Shown here piece after piece: positions 39,797-49,017 of a DNA stretch of 64,000 nucleotides. Under the pieces are notes generated by a model, which worked only from the letters and a program-made list of their open reading frames with translations, ran no database searches and was not told where the DNA came from. Location: NCBI RefSeq assembly GCF_006738645.1, contig NZ_AP019700.1, forward strand, positions 880,001-944,000, written 5' to 3'. Positions within the stretch are counted from its first letter, which is position 1. Each line of letters starts with the position of its first letter. Position numbers and translations under genes: made by a program. The DNA comes from Stella humosa (GTDB taxonomy: Bacteria; Pseudomonadota; Alphaproteobacteria; ATCC43930; Allostellaceae).

Positions 39797-40468
39797 ATGA
39801 ACATCATCCTGCTGGGGCCCCCCGGCGCGGGCAAGGGCACCCAGGCCAAGCGGCTGGAAGAGCGCCATGGCATCGTGCAGCTCTCGACCGGCGACATGCT
39901 GCGCGCGGCCGTGGCCGCCGGCACGGCGCTCGGGCGTGAGGCGAAGGCGATCATGGATCGCGGCGACCTGGTGCCGGACGCGGTCATCATCGGCATGATC
40001 GAGGACCGCATCGGGGCGCCTGACTGTTCGCGCGGCTTCATCCTCGACGGTTTCCCGCGCACCGTGGCCCAGGCCGAGGCGCTGGACGCGATGCTCGACC
40101 ATCGGTCGCTGCAGCTGGACGCCGTGATCGAGCTGGCGGTCGACGAGTCGGCGCTGATCGAGCGGATCTCCGGCCGGTACACCTGCGCCAAGTGTGGCGC
40201 CGGCTATCACGATCGCTTCCGCCAGCCGCGCACGGCTGGCGTCTGCGACCAGTGCGGATCGACCGAGTTCGTCCGGCGCGCCGACGACAAGGCCGAGACG
40301 GTCCACACCCGCTTCGAGGCCTATCGCCGCCAGACGGCGCCGATCCTGCCCTATTATCGCAATCGTGGCCTGCTTCGTTCGGTGGACGGGATGGCCGAGA
40401 TGGACGTCGTTTCGGCCGCCATCGACCGGGAACTGTCCCTGGTCACGGTGGGCGGAAACCGTCATTGA
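39797..40468 (+). CDS. adk: Adenylate kinase with zinc-type LID domain
   Basis: 223 residues; AMP + ATP to 2 ADP. P-loop GPPGAGKGTQ is at 7-16; STGDMLR and DGFPRTVAQAE follow. The long LID domain carries C130, C133, C150 and C153 (CAKC ... CDQC), a structural zinc site absent from E. coli Adk but common in other lineages. The secY-adk-rpsM order is typical of alphaproteobacteria. Its stop codon lies inside the -35 of the next promoter. Confidence 0.97.
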   Translation: MNIILLGPPGAGKGTQAKRLEERHGIVQLSTGDMLRAAVAAGTALGREAKAIMDRGDLVPDAVIIGMIEDRIGAPDCSRGFILDGFPRTVAQAEALDAMLDHRSLQLDAVIELAVDESALIERISGRYTCAKCGAGYHDRFRQPRTAGVCDQCGSTEFVRRADDKAETVHTRFEAYRRQTAPILPYYRNRGLLRSVDGMAEMDVVSAAIDRELSLVTVGGNRH

Positions 40469-40492
40469 CTCTCCGCGAACCGCCCCTATAAT
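40465..40492 (+). promoter_or_regulatory. Strong promoter for rpsM-rpsK-rpoA-rplQ, overlapping the adk stop
   Basis: TTGACT (40465-40470), 16-base spacer and a perfect TATAAT (40487-40492). The TGA of adk is within the -35. It would supply extra transcripts of S13, S11, alpha and L17 independent of the upstream operon, with a leader of about 55 bases. Confidence 0.75.
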
Positions 40493-40553
40493 GCGCGACT
40501 TTCCGGCGCACCCTGCGGTCCGTACCCTTTTGCATGTTTGCTAGGAGCATCTC

Positions 40554-40922
40554 GTGGCGCGCATTGCTGGCGTGAACATTCCCAATCAGAAGCGCGTCGA
40601 AATCGCGCTTACCTACATCCACGGGATCGGCCGCACGACGGCCTCGCAGATCTGTCAGAAGATCGGCATTCCCGTCGAGCAGCGCGTCAACCAGCTGACC
40701 GAGGACGAGGTGCTTCGCATCCGCGAGTTCATCGACCGCGAGCATCGGGTTGAGGGCGATCTTCGCCGCGAAGTGGCGATGAACATCAAGCGCCTCATGG
40801 ATCTCGGCTGCTATCGCGGGCTTCGGCACCGTCGTGGCCTGCCCGTCCACGGGCAGCGCACTCACACCAACGCACGCACGCGCAAGGGGCCGGCGCGGCC
40901 CATCGCCGGCAAGAAGAAGTGA
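40554..40922 (+). CDS. rpsM: 30S ribosomal protein S13
   Basis: 122 residues from a GTG start ([20 protein letters not shown]) with AGGAG 6 bases upstream. The C-terminal [20 protein letters not shown] is diagnostic. 30S head protein contacting the 50S subunit and P-site tRNA. First gene after the promoter at 40465. Confidence 0.98.
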   Translation: MARIAGVNIPNQKRVEIALTYIHGIGRTTASQICQKIGIPVEQRVNQLTEDEVLRIREFIDREHRVEGDLRREVAMNIKRLMDLGCYRGLRHRRGLPVHGQRTHTNARTRKGPARPIAGKKK

Positions 40923-40954
40923 CGCGGACGCGTTAGGAAGACGGAAGGGCATCG

Positions 40955-41347
40955 ATGGTCAAGGCACCTGCGGGGCGCATTCGGCGCCGTGAACGCAAGA
41001 ACATCACGGCGGGCACGGCTCACGTCAGCGCGTCGTTCAACAACACCATGGTCACCATCACGGACGCGCAGGGCAATACGATTGCCTGGGCTTCCTCTGG
41101 CAGCCAGGGTTTCAAGGGCTCGCGCAAGTCGACCCCCTATGCGGCGCAGATGGCGGCCGAGGCCGCTGGCCGCAAGGCGATGGAGCACGGCATGCGCACC
41201 ATCGAGATCGAGGTGAAGGGGCCGGGTTCGGGTCGCGAGTCGGCGCTGCGCGCCCTCCAGACCGTCGGCTTCATCGTGACCTCGATCCGCGACGTCACGG
41301 CCATTCCGCACAATGGCTGCCGTCCGCCCAAGCGTCGTCGCGTCTGA
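40955..41347 (+). CDS. rpsK: 30S ribosomal protein S11
   Basis: 130 residues with [40 protein letters not shown] and the C-terminal [16 protein letters not shown]. Part of the 30S platform. No rpsD lies between it and rpoA, the usual alphaproteobacterial arrangement. A 176-base gap precedes rpoA. Confidence 0.98.
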   Translation: MVKAPAGRIRRRERKNITAGTAHVSASFNNTMVTITDAQGNTIAWASSGSQGFKGSRKSTPYAAQMAAEAAGRKAMEHGMRTIEIEVKGPGSGRESALRALQTVGFIVTSIRDVTAIPHNGCRPPKRRRV

Positions 41348-41523
41348 CCCCGAGCCGCGCCGATTGGCGGGGCTGAGCGGGACTGCGGCGCGGGCCCGCT
41401 CGATGGACGCGACAGCGTCCGACATTTGAACGAGTTTGCGGCCGCGGGGGTCGGTGATCCCCGCGGCTGTCACCAGTGAACGGGTGCCGCGATCGGCGCC
41501 CAGAGAGCGTGAGGAACATGCTC

Positions 41524-42540
41524 GTGATCCAGAAGAACTGGCAGCAGCTGATCAAGCCGAAGAAGCCGAACGTGGAGCCGGGCGAAGACCCGAAGCGCGT
41601 GGCGACTGTGGTGGCAGAGCCGCTGGAGCGCGGATTCGGCCTGACGCTGGGCAATGCCCTGCGGCGGGTGCTGCTGTCCTCGTTGCAAGGTGCCGCCGTG
41701 ACCTCGATCCAGATCGAGGGCGTGCTGCATGAATTCTCGTCGATCCCGGGCGTCCGCGAGGACGTGACCGACATCGTCCTCAACGTGAAGAGCCTGGCGC
41801 TGCGCATGCATGGCGACGGCCCGAAGCGGATGCGGCTGAAGGCGTCGGGTGCGGGCGAAGTGCGGGCAGGCCAGATCGAGGCGGGCCACGACATCGAGGT
41901 GATGAACCCCGATCTCGTGATCTGCACGCTGGACCGCGACGCCAAGATCTCGATGGAGTTCGTGGTCGAGAACGGCAAGGGCTACGTTGCCGCCGCGCAG
42001 AACCGGCCGGAAGACGCGCCCATCGGGCTCATCCCGGTCGACGCGCTGTACAGCCCGGTCCGCAAGGTCACCTACAAGGTCGACAACACGCGCGTCGGCC
42101 AGGTCACCGACTATGACCGGCTGTCGATGCGGGTGGAGACGAACGGCGCCGTCACGCCCGAGGACGCGGTGGCGCTCGCCGCCCGCATCCTGCAGGACCA
42201 GTTGCAGATCTTCATCAACTTCGAGGAGCCGAAGCCCGCTTCCGAGGACGTGAAGGCCCAGGAGTTCCCGTTCAACCGGAACCTCCTGCGCAAGGTCGAC
42301 GAGCTGGAACTGTCGGTCCGTTCGGCCAACTGCCTGAAGAACGACAATATCGTGTACATCGGCGATCTCGTGCAGAAGACCGAGCAGGAAATGCTGCGCA
42401 CGCCGAACTTCGGACGCAAGTCGCTCAACGAGATCAAGGAAGTCCTGGCGCAGATGGGTCTCCATCTCGGCATGGAGGTCACGGGCTGGCCGCCGGAGAA
42501 CATCGAAGATCTCGCCAAGCGGCTCGAAGAGCCGTACTGA
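41524..42540 (+). CDS. rpoA: RNA polymerase alpha subunit
   Basis: I choose GTG 41524: AGGA at 41512-41515 is 8 bases upstream and the product then begins with the conserved (M)[14 protein letters not shown], 338 residues. ATG 41518 is only 2 bases from that site, and GTG 41476 adds unconserved residues. The N-terminal dimerisation domain has [18 protein letters not shown]; the C-terminal domain has [16 protein letters not shown] and [12 protein letters not shown], which bind UP-element DNA and activators. Confidence 0.97.
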   Translation: MIQKNWQQLIKPKKPNVEPGEDPKRVATVVAEPLERGFGLTLGNALRRVLLSSLQGAAVTSIQIEGVLHEFSSIPGVREDVTDIVLNVKSLALRMHGDGPKRMRLKASGAGEVRAGQIEAGHDIEVMNPDLVICTLDRDAKISMEFVVENGKGYVAAAQNRPEDAPIGLIPVDALYSPVRKVTYKVDNTRVGQVTDYDRLSMRVETNGAVTPEDAVALAARILQDQLQIFINFEEPKPASEDVKAQEFPFNRNLLRKVDELELSVRSANCLKNDNIVYIGDLVQKTEQEMLRTPNFGRKSLNEIKEVLAQMGLHLGMEVTGWPPENIEDLAKRLEEPY

Positions 42541-42570
42541 GCGTCCGGAAAGGTTTAGGAGGAAGGGCAT

Positions 42571-42993
42571 ATGCGCCATCGTCTCGCAGGCCGCAAACTC
42601 GGCCGTACCAGCACCCATCTGAAGGCGATGCTGGAGAACATGGCGGCGTCTCTCGTCAAGCACGAGCAGATCCGCACCACGCTGCCGAAGGCCAAGGAAC
42701 TGCGGCCGTTCGTCGAGAAGCTCGTCACGCTCGGCAAGCGGGGCGACCTGCATGCCCGCCGGCAGCTGATCGCGACGCTGCAGGACGAGGCCATGGCGTC
42801 CAAGCTGATCACCACGCTGGCCGATCGCTACAAGACCCGCCAGGGCGGCTACCTGCGGGTGCTGAAGGCCGGTTTCCGCTATGGCGACAATGCCGCCATG
42901 GCCGTGATCGAGTTCGTCGACCGCGACCCGGCCGCCAAGGGCCAGGACAGCGGCCCGAAGGCCGGCAGCGAAGAGGCTTCGGCACCGGCGTGA
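42571..42993 (+). CDS. rplQ: 50S ribosomal protein L17
   Basis: 140 residues, starting [39 protein letters not shown] and [17 protein letters not shown] are family landmarks. The last 25 residues are a low-complexity tail. A strong AGGAGG ribosome-binding site sits 8 bases before the ATG. Last gene of the ribosomal block, followed by a terminator. Confidence 0.98.
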   Translation: MRHRLAGRKLGRTSTHLKAMLENMAASLVKHEQIRTTLPKAKELRPFVEKLVTLGKRGDLHARRQLIATLQDEAMASKLITTLADRYKTRQGGYLRVLKAGFRYGDNAAMAVIEFVDRDPAAKGQDSGPKAGSEEASAPA

Positions 42994-43022
42994 TCGCCTG
43001 TCGATAGCCGGAAGTTCGGATC

Positions 43023-43054
43023 GGGCGGCCTCCAGGGGCCGCCCTTTCCTTTTG
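43023..43054 (+). terminator. Intrinsic terminator ending the ribosomal gene block
   Basis: GGGCGGCC (43023-43030) pairs with GGCCGCCC (43037-43044) around a short loop, followed by TTTCCTTTT. It lies 30 bases after the rplQ stop. Confidence 0.85.
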
Positions 43055-43119
43055 TGCGGCTATTCGAGCCAGTGCGGCGGCCGCGCGCATTTTCAACGGC
43101 GGGCCTCCTGCCTACATCC

Positions 43120-44547
43120 ATGGCCATGCGTCGTACGATCTTCCTCCTGGGCGCGTTGCTGGCCTTCGGGCCGGCGGGCGCGCCATTGTCGGCTCAGTCG
43201 CCGGGTGATGCCCGCGTGGTGCCGCATGGCCGCGAGCAGGTGCAGCTCAGCTTCGCCCCCGTCGTCCGCAGGGCGGCCCCGGCCGTGGTCAACGTCTTCA
43301 GCCGGCGGGTGCAGCGGCAGGCGAACAACCCGTTGTTCGACGACCCGTTCTTCCGCCGCTTCTTCGGCGAGCAGGGGCCGCCGGGCCAGCCGCGCGAGCG
43401 GGTGCAGCAGTCGCTCGGCTCGGGCGTGATCGTGGCAGCCGGCGGCACCGTCCTCACCAACCACCACGTGGTCCGCGGCGCCGACGAGATCCGGGTCGTG
43501 CTGGCCGATCGGCGGGAGTTCGAGGCGCGACTGGTGCGCAGCGACGAGCGCACGGACCTGGCGGTGCTGCAGATCGACCCGGGCGGCGAGGCGCTGCCCT
43601 TCCTGGAATTGCGCGATTCGGACGAGCTCGAGGTGGGCGACCTGGTGCTGGCGATCGGCAATCCGTTCGGCGTGGGCCAGACGGTGACCAGCGGCATCGT
43701 GTCGGGCCTGGCGCGCACCAACGTCGGCATCACCGACTATGGCTTCTTCATCCAGACCGATGCCGCGATCAATCCCGGCAACTCCGGCGGTGCCCTGGTG
43801 ACGCTCGATGGGCGCCTGGCCGGCATCAACACGGCCATCTATTCCCGCTCGGGCGGGTCGGTCGGCATCGGCTTCGCTATTCCGGCCAACATGGTGCGCA
43901 CGGTGCTGAACGGTGCGGCGGCGGGCGGCCGGGTGGTGCGGCCGTGGCTGGGGGCGACGGGGCAGGGCGTGACCAGCGACATCGCGCATTCCATGGGGCT
44001 GCCACGGCCGCGCGGGGTGCTGCTGAACGAGGTGACGGCTGGCGGCCCGGCCGGTCGGGCCGGCCTGCGGGTCGGCGACATCGTGCTGGAGGTGGCCGGC
44101 CGCCAGGTCGACGACCCGGAGTCCCTTCGCTTCCGCTTCGCGACCGCACAGCCGGGCGGCACCGTGCCGTTGCTCTATCTGCGGGACGGCCGCGAGCATT
44201 CGGTGTCGGTGGCGGTACTGCCGCCGCCGGAGAACCCGCCGCGCGAGCAGCGGCTGCTCGACGGCCGGCATCCGCTGGCTGGGGCCGAGATCGCCAACCT
44301 GTCGCCGGCGCTGGCGGAGGAGATCGGTTTCGCCGGGCCGCCGCGCGGCGTCGTCATCGTGCGCACCCGGCCGGGCTCGCTCGCCCAGCGGCGCGGCTTC
44401 GAGGCGGGCGACGTGATCGTCGACGTGAATGGCGAGCCGGTTGCCGCCGTGCAGCCGCTGCTGCGGATGCTGGCGCGTGGCGGCCTGCCCTGGCGGATCA
44501 CCATCCGGCGCGGCGAGCAGACCTTGACCGCCAACATCGGCGGCTGA
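43120..44547 (+). CDS. Do-type periplasmic serine protease (DegP/DegQ family)
   Basis: 475 residues from ATG 43120 (or 43126). The open frame runs back to a GTG at 43054, but the later start places a signal peptide (RRTIFLLGALLAFGPAGA) at the N-terminus. The catalytic triad is H116 (LTNHHVV), D146 (ERTDLAVL) and S222 (NPGNSGGAL), followed by two PDZ domains at about 265-355 and 385-470. It is predicted to degrade or hold misfolded envelope proteins. It starts just downstream of the ribosomal terminator and shares direction with rarA, 31 bases on. Confidence 0.93.
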   Translation: MAMRRTIFLLGALLAFGPAGAPLSAQSPGDARVVPHGREQVQLSFAPVVRRAAPAVVNVFSRRVQRQANNPLFDDPFFRRFFGEQGPPGQPRERVQQSLGSGVIVAAGGTVLTNHHVVRGADEIRVVLADRREFEARLVRSDERTDLAVLQIDPGGEALPFLELRDSDELEVGDLVLAIGNPFGVGQTVTSGIVSGLARTNVGITDYGFFIQTDAAINPGNSGGALVTLDGRLAGINTAIYSRSGGSVGIGFAIPANMVRTVLNGAAAGGRVVRPWLGATGQGVTSDIAHSMGLPRPRGVLLNEVTAGGPAGRAGLRVGDIVLEVAGRQVDDPESLRFRFATAQPGGTVPLLYLRDGREHSVSVAVLPPPENPPREQRLLDGRHPLAGAEIANLSPALAEEIGFAGPPRGVVIVRTRPGSLAQRRGFEAGDVIVDVNGEPVAAVQPLLRMLARGGLPWRITIRRGEQTLTANIGG

Positions 44548-44578
44548 CGATACCCGCCCCCATGATGGGACCCCGGCC

Positions 44579-45871
44579 ATGACGGGCCTGTTCGAGGCGA
44601 ACGCGCCGCGGCCGCTGGCCGACCGGCTGCGCCCGCGCCGGCTGGGCGAGGTGGTGGGCCAGGATCACCTGCTGGCGGCCGACGCGCCGGTCGGCCGCAT
44701 GGTCGGGCAGGGGCGGCTCGCTTCGATGATCCTGTGGGGGCCGCCCGGCTGCGGGAAGACGACGATCGCCCGCCTGCTGGCAGACGGCACCGACCTGCAT
44801 TTCGAGCCGCTGTCGGCGGTCTTCTCGGGCGTGGCCGACCTGCGCAAGGCGTTCGAGGCTGCCCGCCAGCGCCGCGGCATGGGGCGCGGCACGCTGCTGT
44901 TCGTGGACGAGATCCATCGCTTCAACCGCGCCCAGCAGGATGGTTTCCTGCCCTATGTCGAGGACGGGACCATCGTCCTGGTGGGCGCCACGACGGAGAA
45001 CCCGTCCTTCGAGCTGAACGCGGCCCTGCTGTCGCGTTGCCAGGTCTTCGTGCTGCGCCGGCTCGACGATGCGGCGATGGACCTGCTGATCGCGCGGGCC
45101 GAGGCGCTGGAGGGGCGGCCGCTGCCGCTGGACGAGGGTGCGCGTGCGAGCCTGCGAGCGATGGCCGATGGCGATGGCCGCTATCTCCTGAACCTGGCGG
45201 AGGAGCTGTTCCGCCTGCCGGCCGAGCCGTTGCTCGATGCCGGCCGCCTGGTCGAGACGGTGCAGCGCCGCGCGCCCATCTACGACAAGGGGCAGGAGAG
45301 CCACTACAACCTGATCAGCGCGCTGCACAAGTCGCTGCGCGGTTCGGACACGGACGCGGCCCTCTACTGGTTCGCGCGCATGCTGGCGGGCGGCGAGGAC
45401 CCGATCTACATCGCCCGTCGCCTGACGCGCTTCGCGGTCGAGGATGTGGGCCTGGCCGACCCGGCGGCCCTGCCGCAGGCGATCGCGGCGTGGGAGGCCT
45501 ATGACCGGTTGGGCTCGCCCGAGGGCGAGCTGGCGCTGGCCCAGCTCGTCATCTATCTGGGTACCGCCCCCAAGTCGAACGCTGCCTATGGCGCCTACAA
45601 GGCCGCCCAGTCGGCCGCGCGCGAGACGGGCTCGCTGGCACCGCCCGCCCATATCCTGAACGCGCCGACCCGGCTGATGCGCGACCTTGGCTATGGCGCC
45701 GGCTATCGCTACGACCATGACGCGCCCGATGCCTTTTCGGGCCAGAACTATTTTCCCGACGGCATGGCGCGCCGCCAGCTCTACGAGCCGGTGGAACGCG
45801 GCTTCGAACGCGAGATCCGCAAGCGGCTCGACTACTGGGCCAAGCTGCGTGCCGACCGCCAGGGCCGTTGA
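44579..45871 (+). CDS. rarA: Replication-associated recombination protein A (RarA/MgsA AAA+ ATPase)
   Basis: 430 residues. It begins with the family phrase RPLADRLRPRRLGEVVGQDH. Walker A GPPGCGKTT is at 54-62 and Walker B LLFVDEIHRF has D110/E111. VGATTENPSFELNAALLSRC is the sensor region, and NYFPDGMARRQLYEP near the C-terminus is diagnostic. It acts at stalled replication forks. Close to the protease gene upstream, a common alphaproteobacterial pairing. Confidence 0.95.
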   Translation: MTGLFEANAPRPLADRLRPRRLGEVVGQDHLLAADAPVGRMVGQGRLASMILWGPPGCGKTTIARLLADGTDLHFEPLSAVFSGVADLRKAFEAARQRRGMGRGTLLFVDEIHRFNRAQQDGFLPYVEDGTIVLVGATTENPSFELNAALLSRCQVFVLRRLDDAAMDLLIARAEALEGRPLPLDEGARASLRAMADGDGRYLLNLAEELFRLPAEPLLDAGRLVETVQRRAPIYDKGQESHYNLISALHKSLRGSDTDAALYWFARMLAGGEDPIYIARRLTRFAVEDVGLADPAALPQAIAAWEAYDRLGSPEGELALAQLVIYLGTAPKSNAAYGAYKAAQSAARETGSLAPPAHILNAPTRLMRDLGYGAGYRYDHDAPDAFSGQNYFPDGMARRQLYEPVERGFEREIRKRLDYWAKLRADRQGR

Positions 45872-45967
45872 GCGTGGCCCGTCCGCGCAGTAGGGTCCGG
45901 CGATGAAGCCCGCTGCTACCCGTTTCCAGACCCCGACCGGGTCTGTCCTCGTACGATTGGTATTTCC

Positions 45968-46948
45968 ATGACCGGCGTCCAGACCCTTACCGTCGATCCC
46001 GGCGAATCCGAGATCCGCCTCGACCGCTGGTTCAAGCGGCATTTCCCCGAGCTGATCCACGGCCGGCTGGAGAAGCTGCTGCGCACCGGCCAGGTGCGGG
46101 TCGACGGCAAGCGGGCGACGGCGGGGCAGCGCGTCAGCACCGGCCAGGTGATCCGGGTCCCGCCCCTGGGCGAGGCGCCGACCGAGGCCCAGCCGCCGCG
46201 CCCGGTGGCCGCGCGCGACGTCAGCATGATCCGCGCGCTCGTTCTGCACCAGGACCAGCACATGATCGTCCTGAACAAGCCGGCCGGGCTGGCCGTGCAG
46301 GGCGGCACGGGCACGCCGCGCCACCTGGACGGCATGCTGGAGGCCTTGCGCTTCGATGCGGCCGAGCGCCCGCGTCTGGTGCACCGGCTGGACCGCGACA
46401 CCAGTGGCGTCTTCGTCATCGCGCGCACGGCGGCGGCCGCCCGCTTCCTGGGCGATGCCTTCCGCGACAAGACCGTGCGCAAGGTCTACTGGGCGCTGGT
46501 CGTCGGCCAGCCCAAGCCGCGCCGCGGCAAGATCGATTCGCCCATCGCCAAGCGCGCGACCGCCAAGGGCGAGCGCGTGGTGGAGGACGAGGAGGACGGC
46601 CAGCGCGCCGTCACCTGGTACGCCACGGTCGAGAATGCCGGCAAGCAGGCGAGCTGGGTCGCCATGATGCCGATCACCGGCCGCACCCACCAGCTTCGCG
46701 TGCATTGCGGCTCGGTGCTGGGCACCCCCATCCTGGGCGACCGCAAGTATGGCGGCTCGGCCGCCTTCATCGCCGAGCTCGACCCGGATGCGCCGCTGCA
46801 CCTCCATGCCCGCTCCATCCGGCTGCCGTCGATCGGCGGCGGCACGGTCGAGGTGACGGCGCCCTTGCCCCTGCACATGCGCGAGGCGTGGTCTTTCTTC
46901 GGCTTCGGGGAGACGGACGAGGACCCGTTTGCCGAGATTGATTCTTAA
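45968..46948 (+). CDS. RluA-family 23S rRNA pseudouridine synthase (RluC-like)
   Basis: 326 residues. An N-terminal S4 RNA-binding domain (IRLDRWFKRHFPELIHGRLE, then GQVRVDGKRA) is followed by the catalytic domain with HRLDRDTSGV, where D142 is the expected nucleophile, and GRTHQLRVHC. It isomerises uridines in 23S rRNA. RluC (three sites) is the likeliest member given the S4 domain and context with rarA and a HAD phosphatase, but RluD-like specificity cannot be excluded. Confidence 0.92.
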   Translation: MTGVQTLTVDPGESEIRLDRWFKRHFPELIHGRLEKLLRTGQVRVDGKRATAGQRVSTGQVIRVPPLGEAPTEAQPPRPVAARDVSMIRALVLHQDQHMIVLNKPAGLAVQGGTGTPRHLDGMLEALRFDAAERPRLVHRLDRDTSGVFVIARTAAAARFLGDAFRDKTVRKVYWALVVGQPKPRRGKIDSPIAKRATAKGERVVEDEEDGQRAVTWYATVENAGKQASWVAMMPITGRTHQLRVHCGSVLGTPILGDRKYGGSAAFIAELDPDAPLHLHARSIRLPSIGGGTVEVTAPLPLHMREAWSFFGFGETDEDPFAEIDS

Positions 46949-46991
46949 CATCCCCATGGACAAAGCGTCGCAGCGGTCCTAGATTTTGCCC

Positions 46992-47519
46992 ATGTACAAG
47001 GATCGCTCGCTCGTCCCGACGCAGGCCGTCCGCCTGGCGGCCCTGGGCTTTCTCGCCGATGGATCGCGCTCCTATGGCGCGCTCGCGGGCGAGGTGCGGC
47101 AGTTCATCAGCCGCACCGCCTCGCCCTCGATCGAGCTGCTGGGCCCGTCGATCGAACTGCTGCGCCTGGAAGGGCTGGTCCAGTCGGCCGATGGCGCGCC
47201 GACGGAGGCCAATCCATTCCTCACCATCACGGCTGCCGGTCGCGAGGTCCTGCGCGACCTGATGTGCGCGCCGGTCCGCGCCACCGAGGGTGACCTGAAC
47301 CGGCTGGTGGTGGGCCTGAAGCTGCGCTTCCTCGACCATCTGGCCGCCGCCGATCGCGCCCTGGTGGTGGCCGGCCTGGTCGATGCGGCCGAGCGCGAGC
47401 TGGATCGCATGACGGACCTCCGCGCCACCGTCGCCGATGCCGGTCACCTGGCGGGCTGGAGCGATCTCGACATCCAGCACCTGGAACGCCGCATCGACTG
47501 GCTGCGCCAGCTCGGCTGA
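46992..47519 (+). CDS. Uncharacterised winged-helix-like protein
   Basis: ATG 46992 (MYKDRSLVPTQAVRLAALGF) gives 175 residues; a TTG at 46986 is less likely. The first 90 residues read like a helix-turn-helix/winged-helix fold (LAALGFLADGSRSYGALAGEV, SIELLRLEGLV, FLTITAAGREVLRDL). The rest is a helical domain rich in Asp/Arg/Leu that may dimerise. This resembles the overall layout of PadR-type regulators, but I would not assign a ligand or target. It is convergent with the SDR gene, with 7 bases between stops. Confidence 0.6.
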   Translation: MYKDRSLVPTQAVRLAALGFLADGSRSYGALAGEVRQFISRTASPSIELLGPSIELLRLEGLVQSADGAPTEANPFLTITAAGREVLRDLMCAPVRATEGDLNRLVVGLKLRFLDHLAAADRALVVAGLVDAAERELDRMTDLRATVADAGHLAGWSDLDIQHLERRIDWLRQLG

Positions 47520-47526
47520 CGGCCCC

Positions 47527-48267
47527 TCAGAGCAGGTGCTGGCCGCCGGTGATGAATATCTCGGTGCCGGTGACGTAGTTCGCCTCCGGGCTGCACAGGT
47601 AGAAAATGGCGGCGGCCACGTCGTCCGGCTGGCCGAGGCGCGCCAGCGGGATGCGCGGGATCAGCACTTCGGTCTCGGGCGACAGCATGGCGGTCTCGAT
47701 CTCGCCCGGGGCGACCGCGTTCACGCGCACGCCGATGCCGGCGAACTCCACGGCCATTTCCCGCGTCAGCCCTGACAGGGCCGCTTTGGAGGTCGAATAG
47801 GCCGATCCCGCGAAGGGGTGGGTCGAGTGCCCGGCGATCGAGGTCACGTTGACGATGGCGCCCTGGCCGCGATGCAGGGCGGCGGCAAAACCCCGGGCCA
47901 GCACGAGCGGCGCGAAGAAGTTCAGCTCGAACACCGCCCGCCAGCCGTCGATCGGCCCGTTCAGGCAACCCAGCCGCTCCTTGTAGGGGGTCTTCGGCGA
48001 CACGCCGGCATTGTTGACCAGGGCATGCACCGGCTCGTCGCCCAGGATGGCGTTGGTCTCGGCGATGAAGGATGCCTGGCCGGCGGGGTCCGCCAGGTCG
48101 GCCACGATATGGTGGCTCCAGCGCGTGTTGCGCCGGCATTCGGGCGGCGCATCCTCGCGCGAGCAGGTGATGATGCGCCAGCCGCGCGCCATGAAATAGG
48201 CGACGGTGGCATGCCCGATGCCGCGGCTGGCACCAGTCAGGATCAGGGTCGGATGTTCGGTCGTCAT
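47527..48267 (-). CDS. SDR-family oxidoreductase
   Basis: 246 residues from ATG 48267 (MTTEHPTLILTGASRGIGHA); a longer frame to 48378 adds an unlikely basic leader that overlaps the divergent gene. The cofactor motif TGASRGIG, the NNAG motif, the catalytic Ser (VNVTSIAGHS), the YSTSK Tyr/Lys pair and the closing VTGTEIFITGGQHLL are all intact. It is a classical NAD(P)-dependent short-chain dehydrogenase; the substrate is unknown. Divergent from the HAD gene with 64 bases between starts. Confidence 0.88.
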   Translation of the reverse strand: MTTEHPTLILTGASRGIGHATVAYFMARGWRIITCSREDAPPECRRNTRWSHHIVADLADPAGQASFIAETNAILGDEPVHALVNNAGVSPKTPYKERLGCLNGPIDGWRAVFELNFFAPLVLARGFAAALHRGQGAIVNVTSIAGHSTHPFAGSAYSTSKAALSGLTREMAVEFAGIGVRVNAVAPGEIETAMLSPETEVLIPRIPLARLGQPDDVAAAIFYLCSPEANYVTGTEIFITGGQHLL

Positions 48268-48331
48268 GGCGGCAATAAATAGGCGCGTAGCGGGGCGCCC
48301 GCCATAGCCGTCCGGTGCTACAGTCGCGCGC

Positions 48332-49009
48332 ATGGCAGCCCTTTCGCTCCGCCTGGTCCTGTTCGATTGCGACGGCACGCTCGTCGACGGTCAGCATGCG
48401 ATCGTCGAGGCGATGGCGGCGGCCTTCGTCCATGCGGGCCTGCCGGCGCCGTCGGCCGCCGCCGTGCGCGACGTCCTCGGCCTGTCGCTGAACGAGGCGG
48501 TGGAACGCCTGCTGCCCCCGGCGACGCCGGCTGGCGAAGCCGCTGCCGCGATGCTGCAATGCCGCGGCACCTTCGATGCCATGTGCCGCGGGCCGGCACC
48601 CGAGGAGCCCCTGTTCCCCGGCATCCGCGAGGCGGTGGACGCCATCGCTGCCACCGGCGCGCTGCTTGGCATCGTCACGGGCAAGGGCCGGCGCGACTTG
48701 GTGGCGACGCTCGATCGCCAGGGGCTGCGCGACCGCTTCATCACCCTGCACAGCGCCGACGACGGGCCCGGCAAGCCGGCGCCCGACATGGTGCTTGATG
48801 CGATTTGCCGCACCGGCGCCGATGCGGGGTCGACGATCGTCATCGGCGACACCACCTTCGACATCGAGATGGCGCGGAATGCCGGCGTGCGTTCCGTGGG
48901 GGTGGCGTGGGGCAATCATTCGCCAGTGGCGTTGAAGCGGGCAGGTGCGGACCGCATCGCCGCCACGCCGGCCGATCTGCCGCGTCTCGTCGGGGAAATG
49001 CTGGCCTAG
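48332..49009 (+). CDS. HAD-superfamily phosphatase (phosphoglycolate phosphatase-like)
   Basis: 225 residues. Motif I is LFDCDGTLVDG with nucleophile D12 and acid D14. Motif II is around GIVTGKGR and motif IV is VIGDTTFDIEMARNAGV. The cap insertion between motifs I and II is alpha-helical, as in subfamily IA. In alphaproteobacteria this gene commonly sits between rluC and the ATP12 gene, as here. Substrate assignment is by family only. Confidence 0.86.
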   Translation: MAALSLRLVLFDCDGTLVDGQHAIVEAMAAAFVHAGLPAPSAAAVRDVLGLSLNEAVERLLPPATPAGEAAAAMLQCRGTFDAMCRGPAPEEPLFPGIREAVDAIAATGALLGIVTGKGRRDLVATLDRQGLRDRFITLHSADDGPGKPAPDMVLDAICRTGADAGSTIVIGDTTFDIEMARNAGVRSVGVAWGNHSPVALKRAGADRIAATPADLPRLVGEMLA

Positions 49010-49017
49010 GGAGCAGG

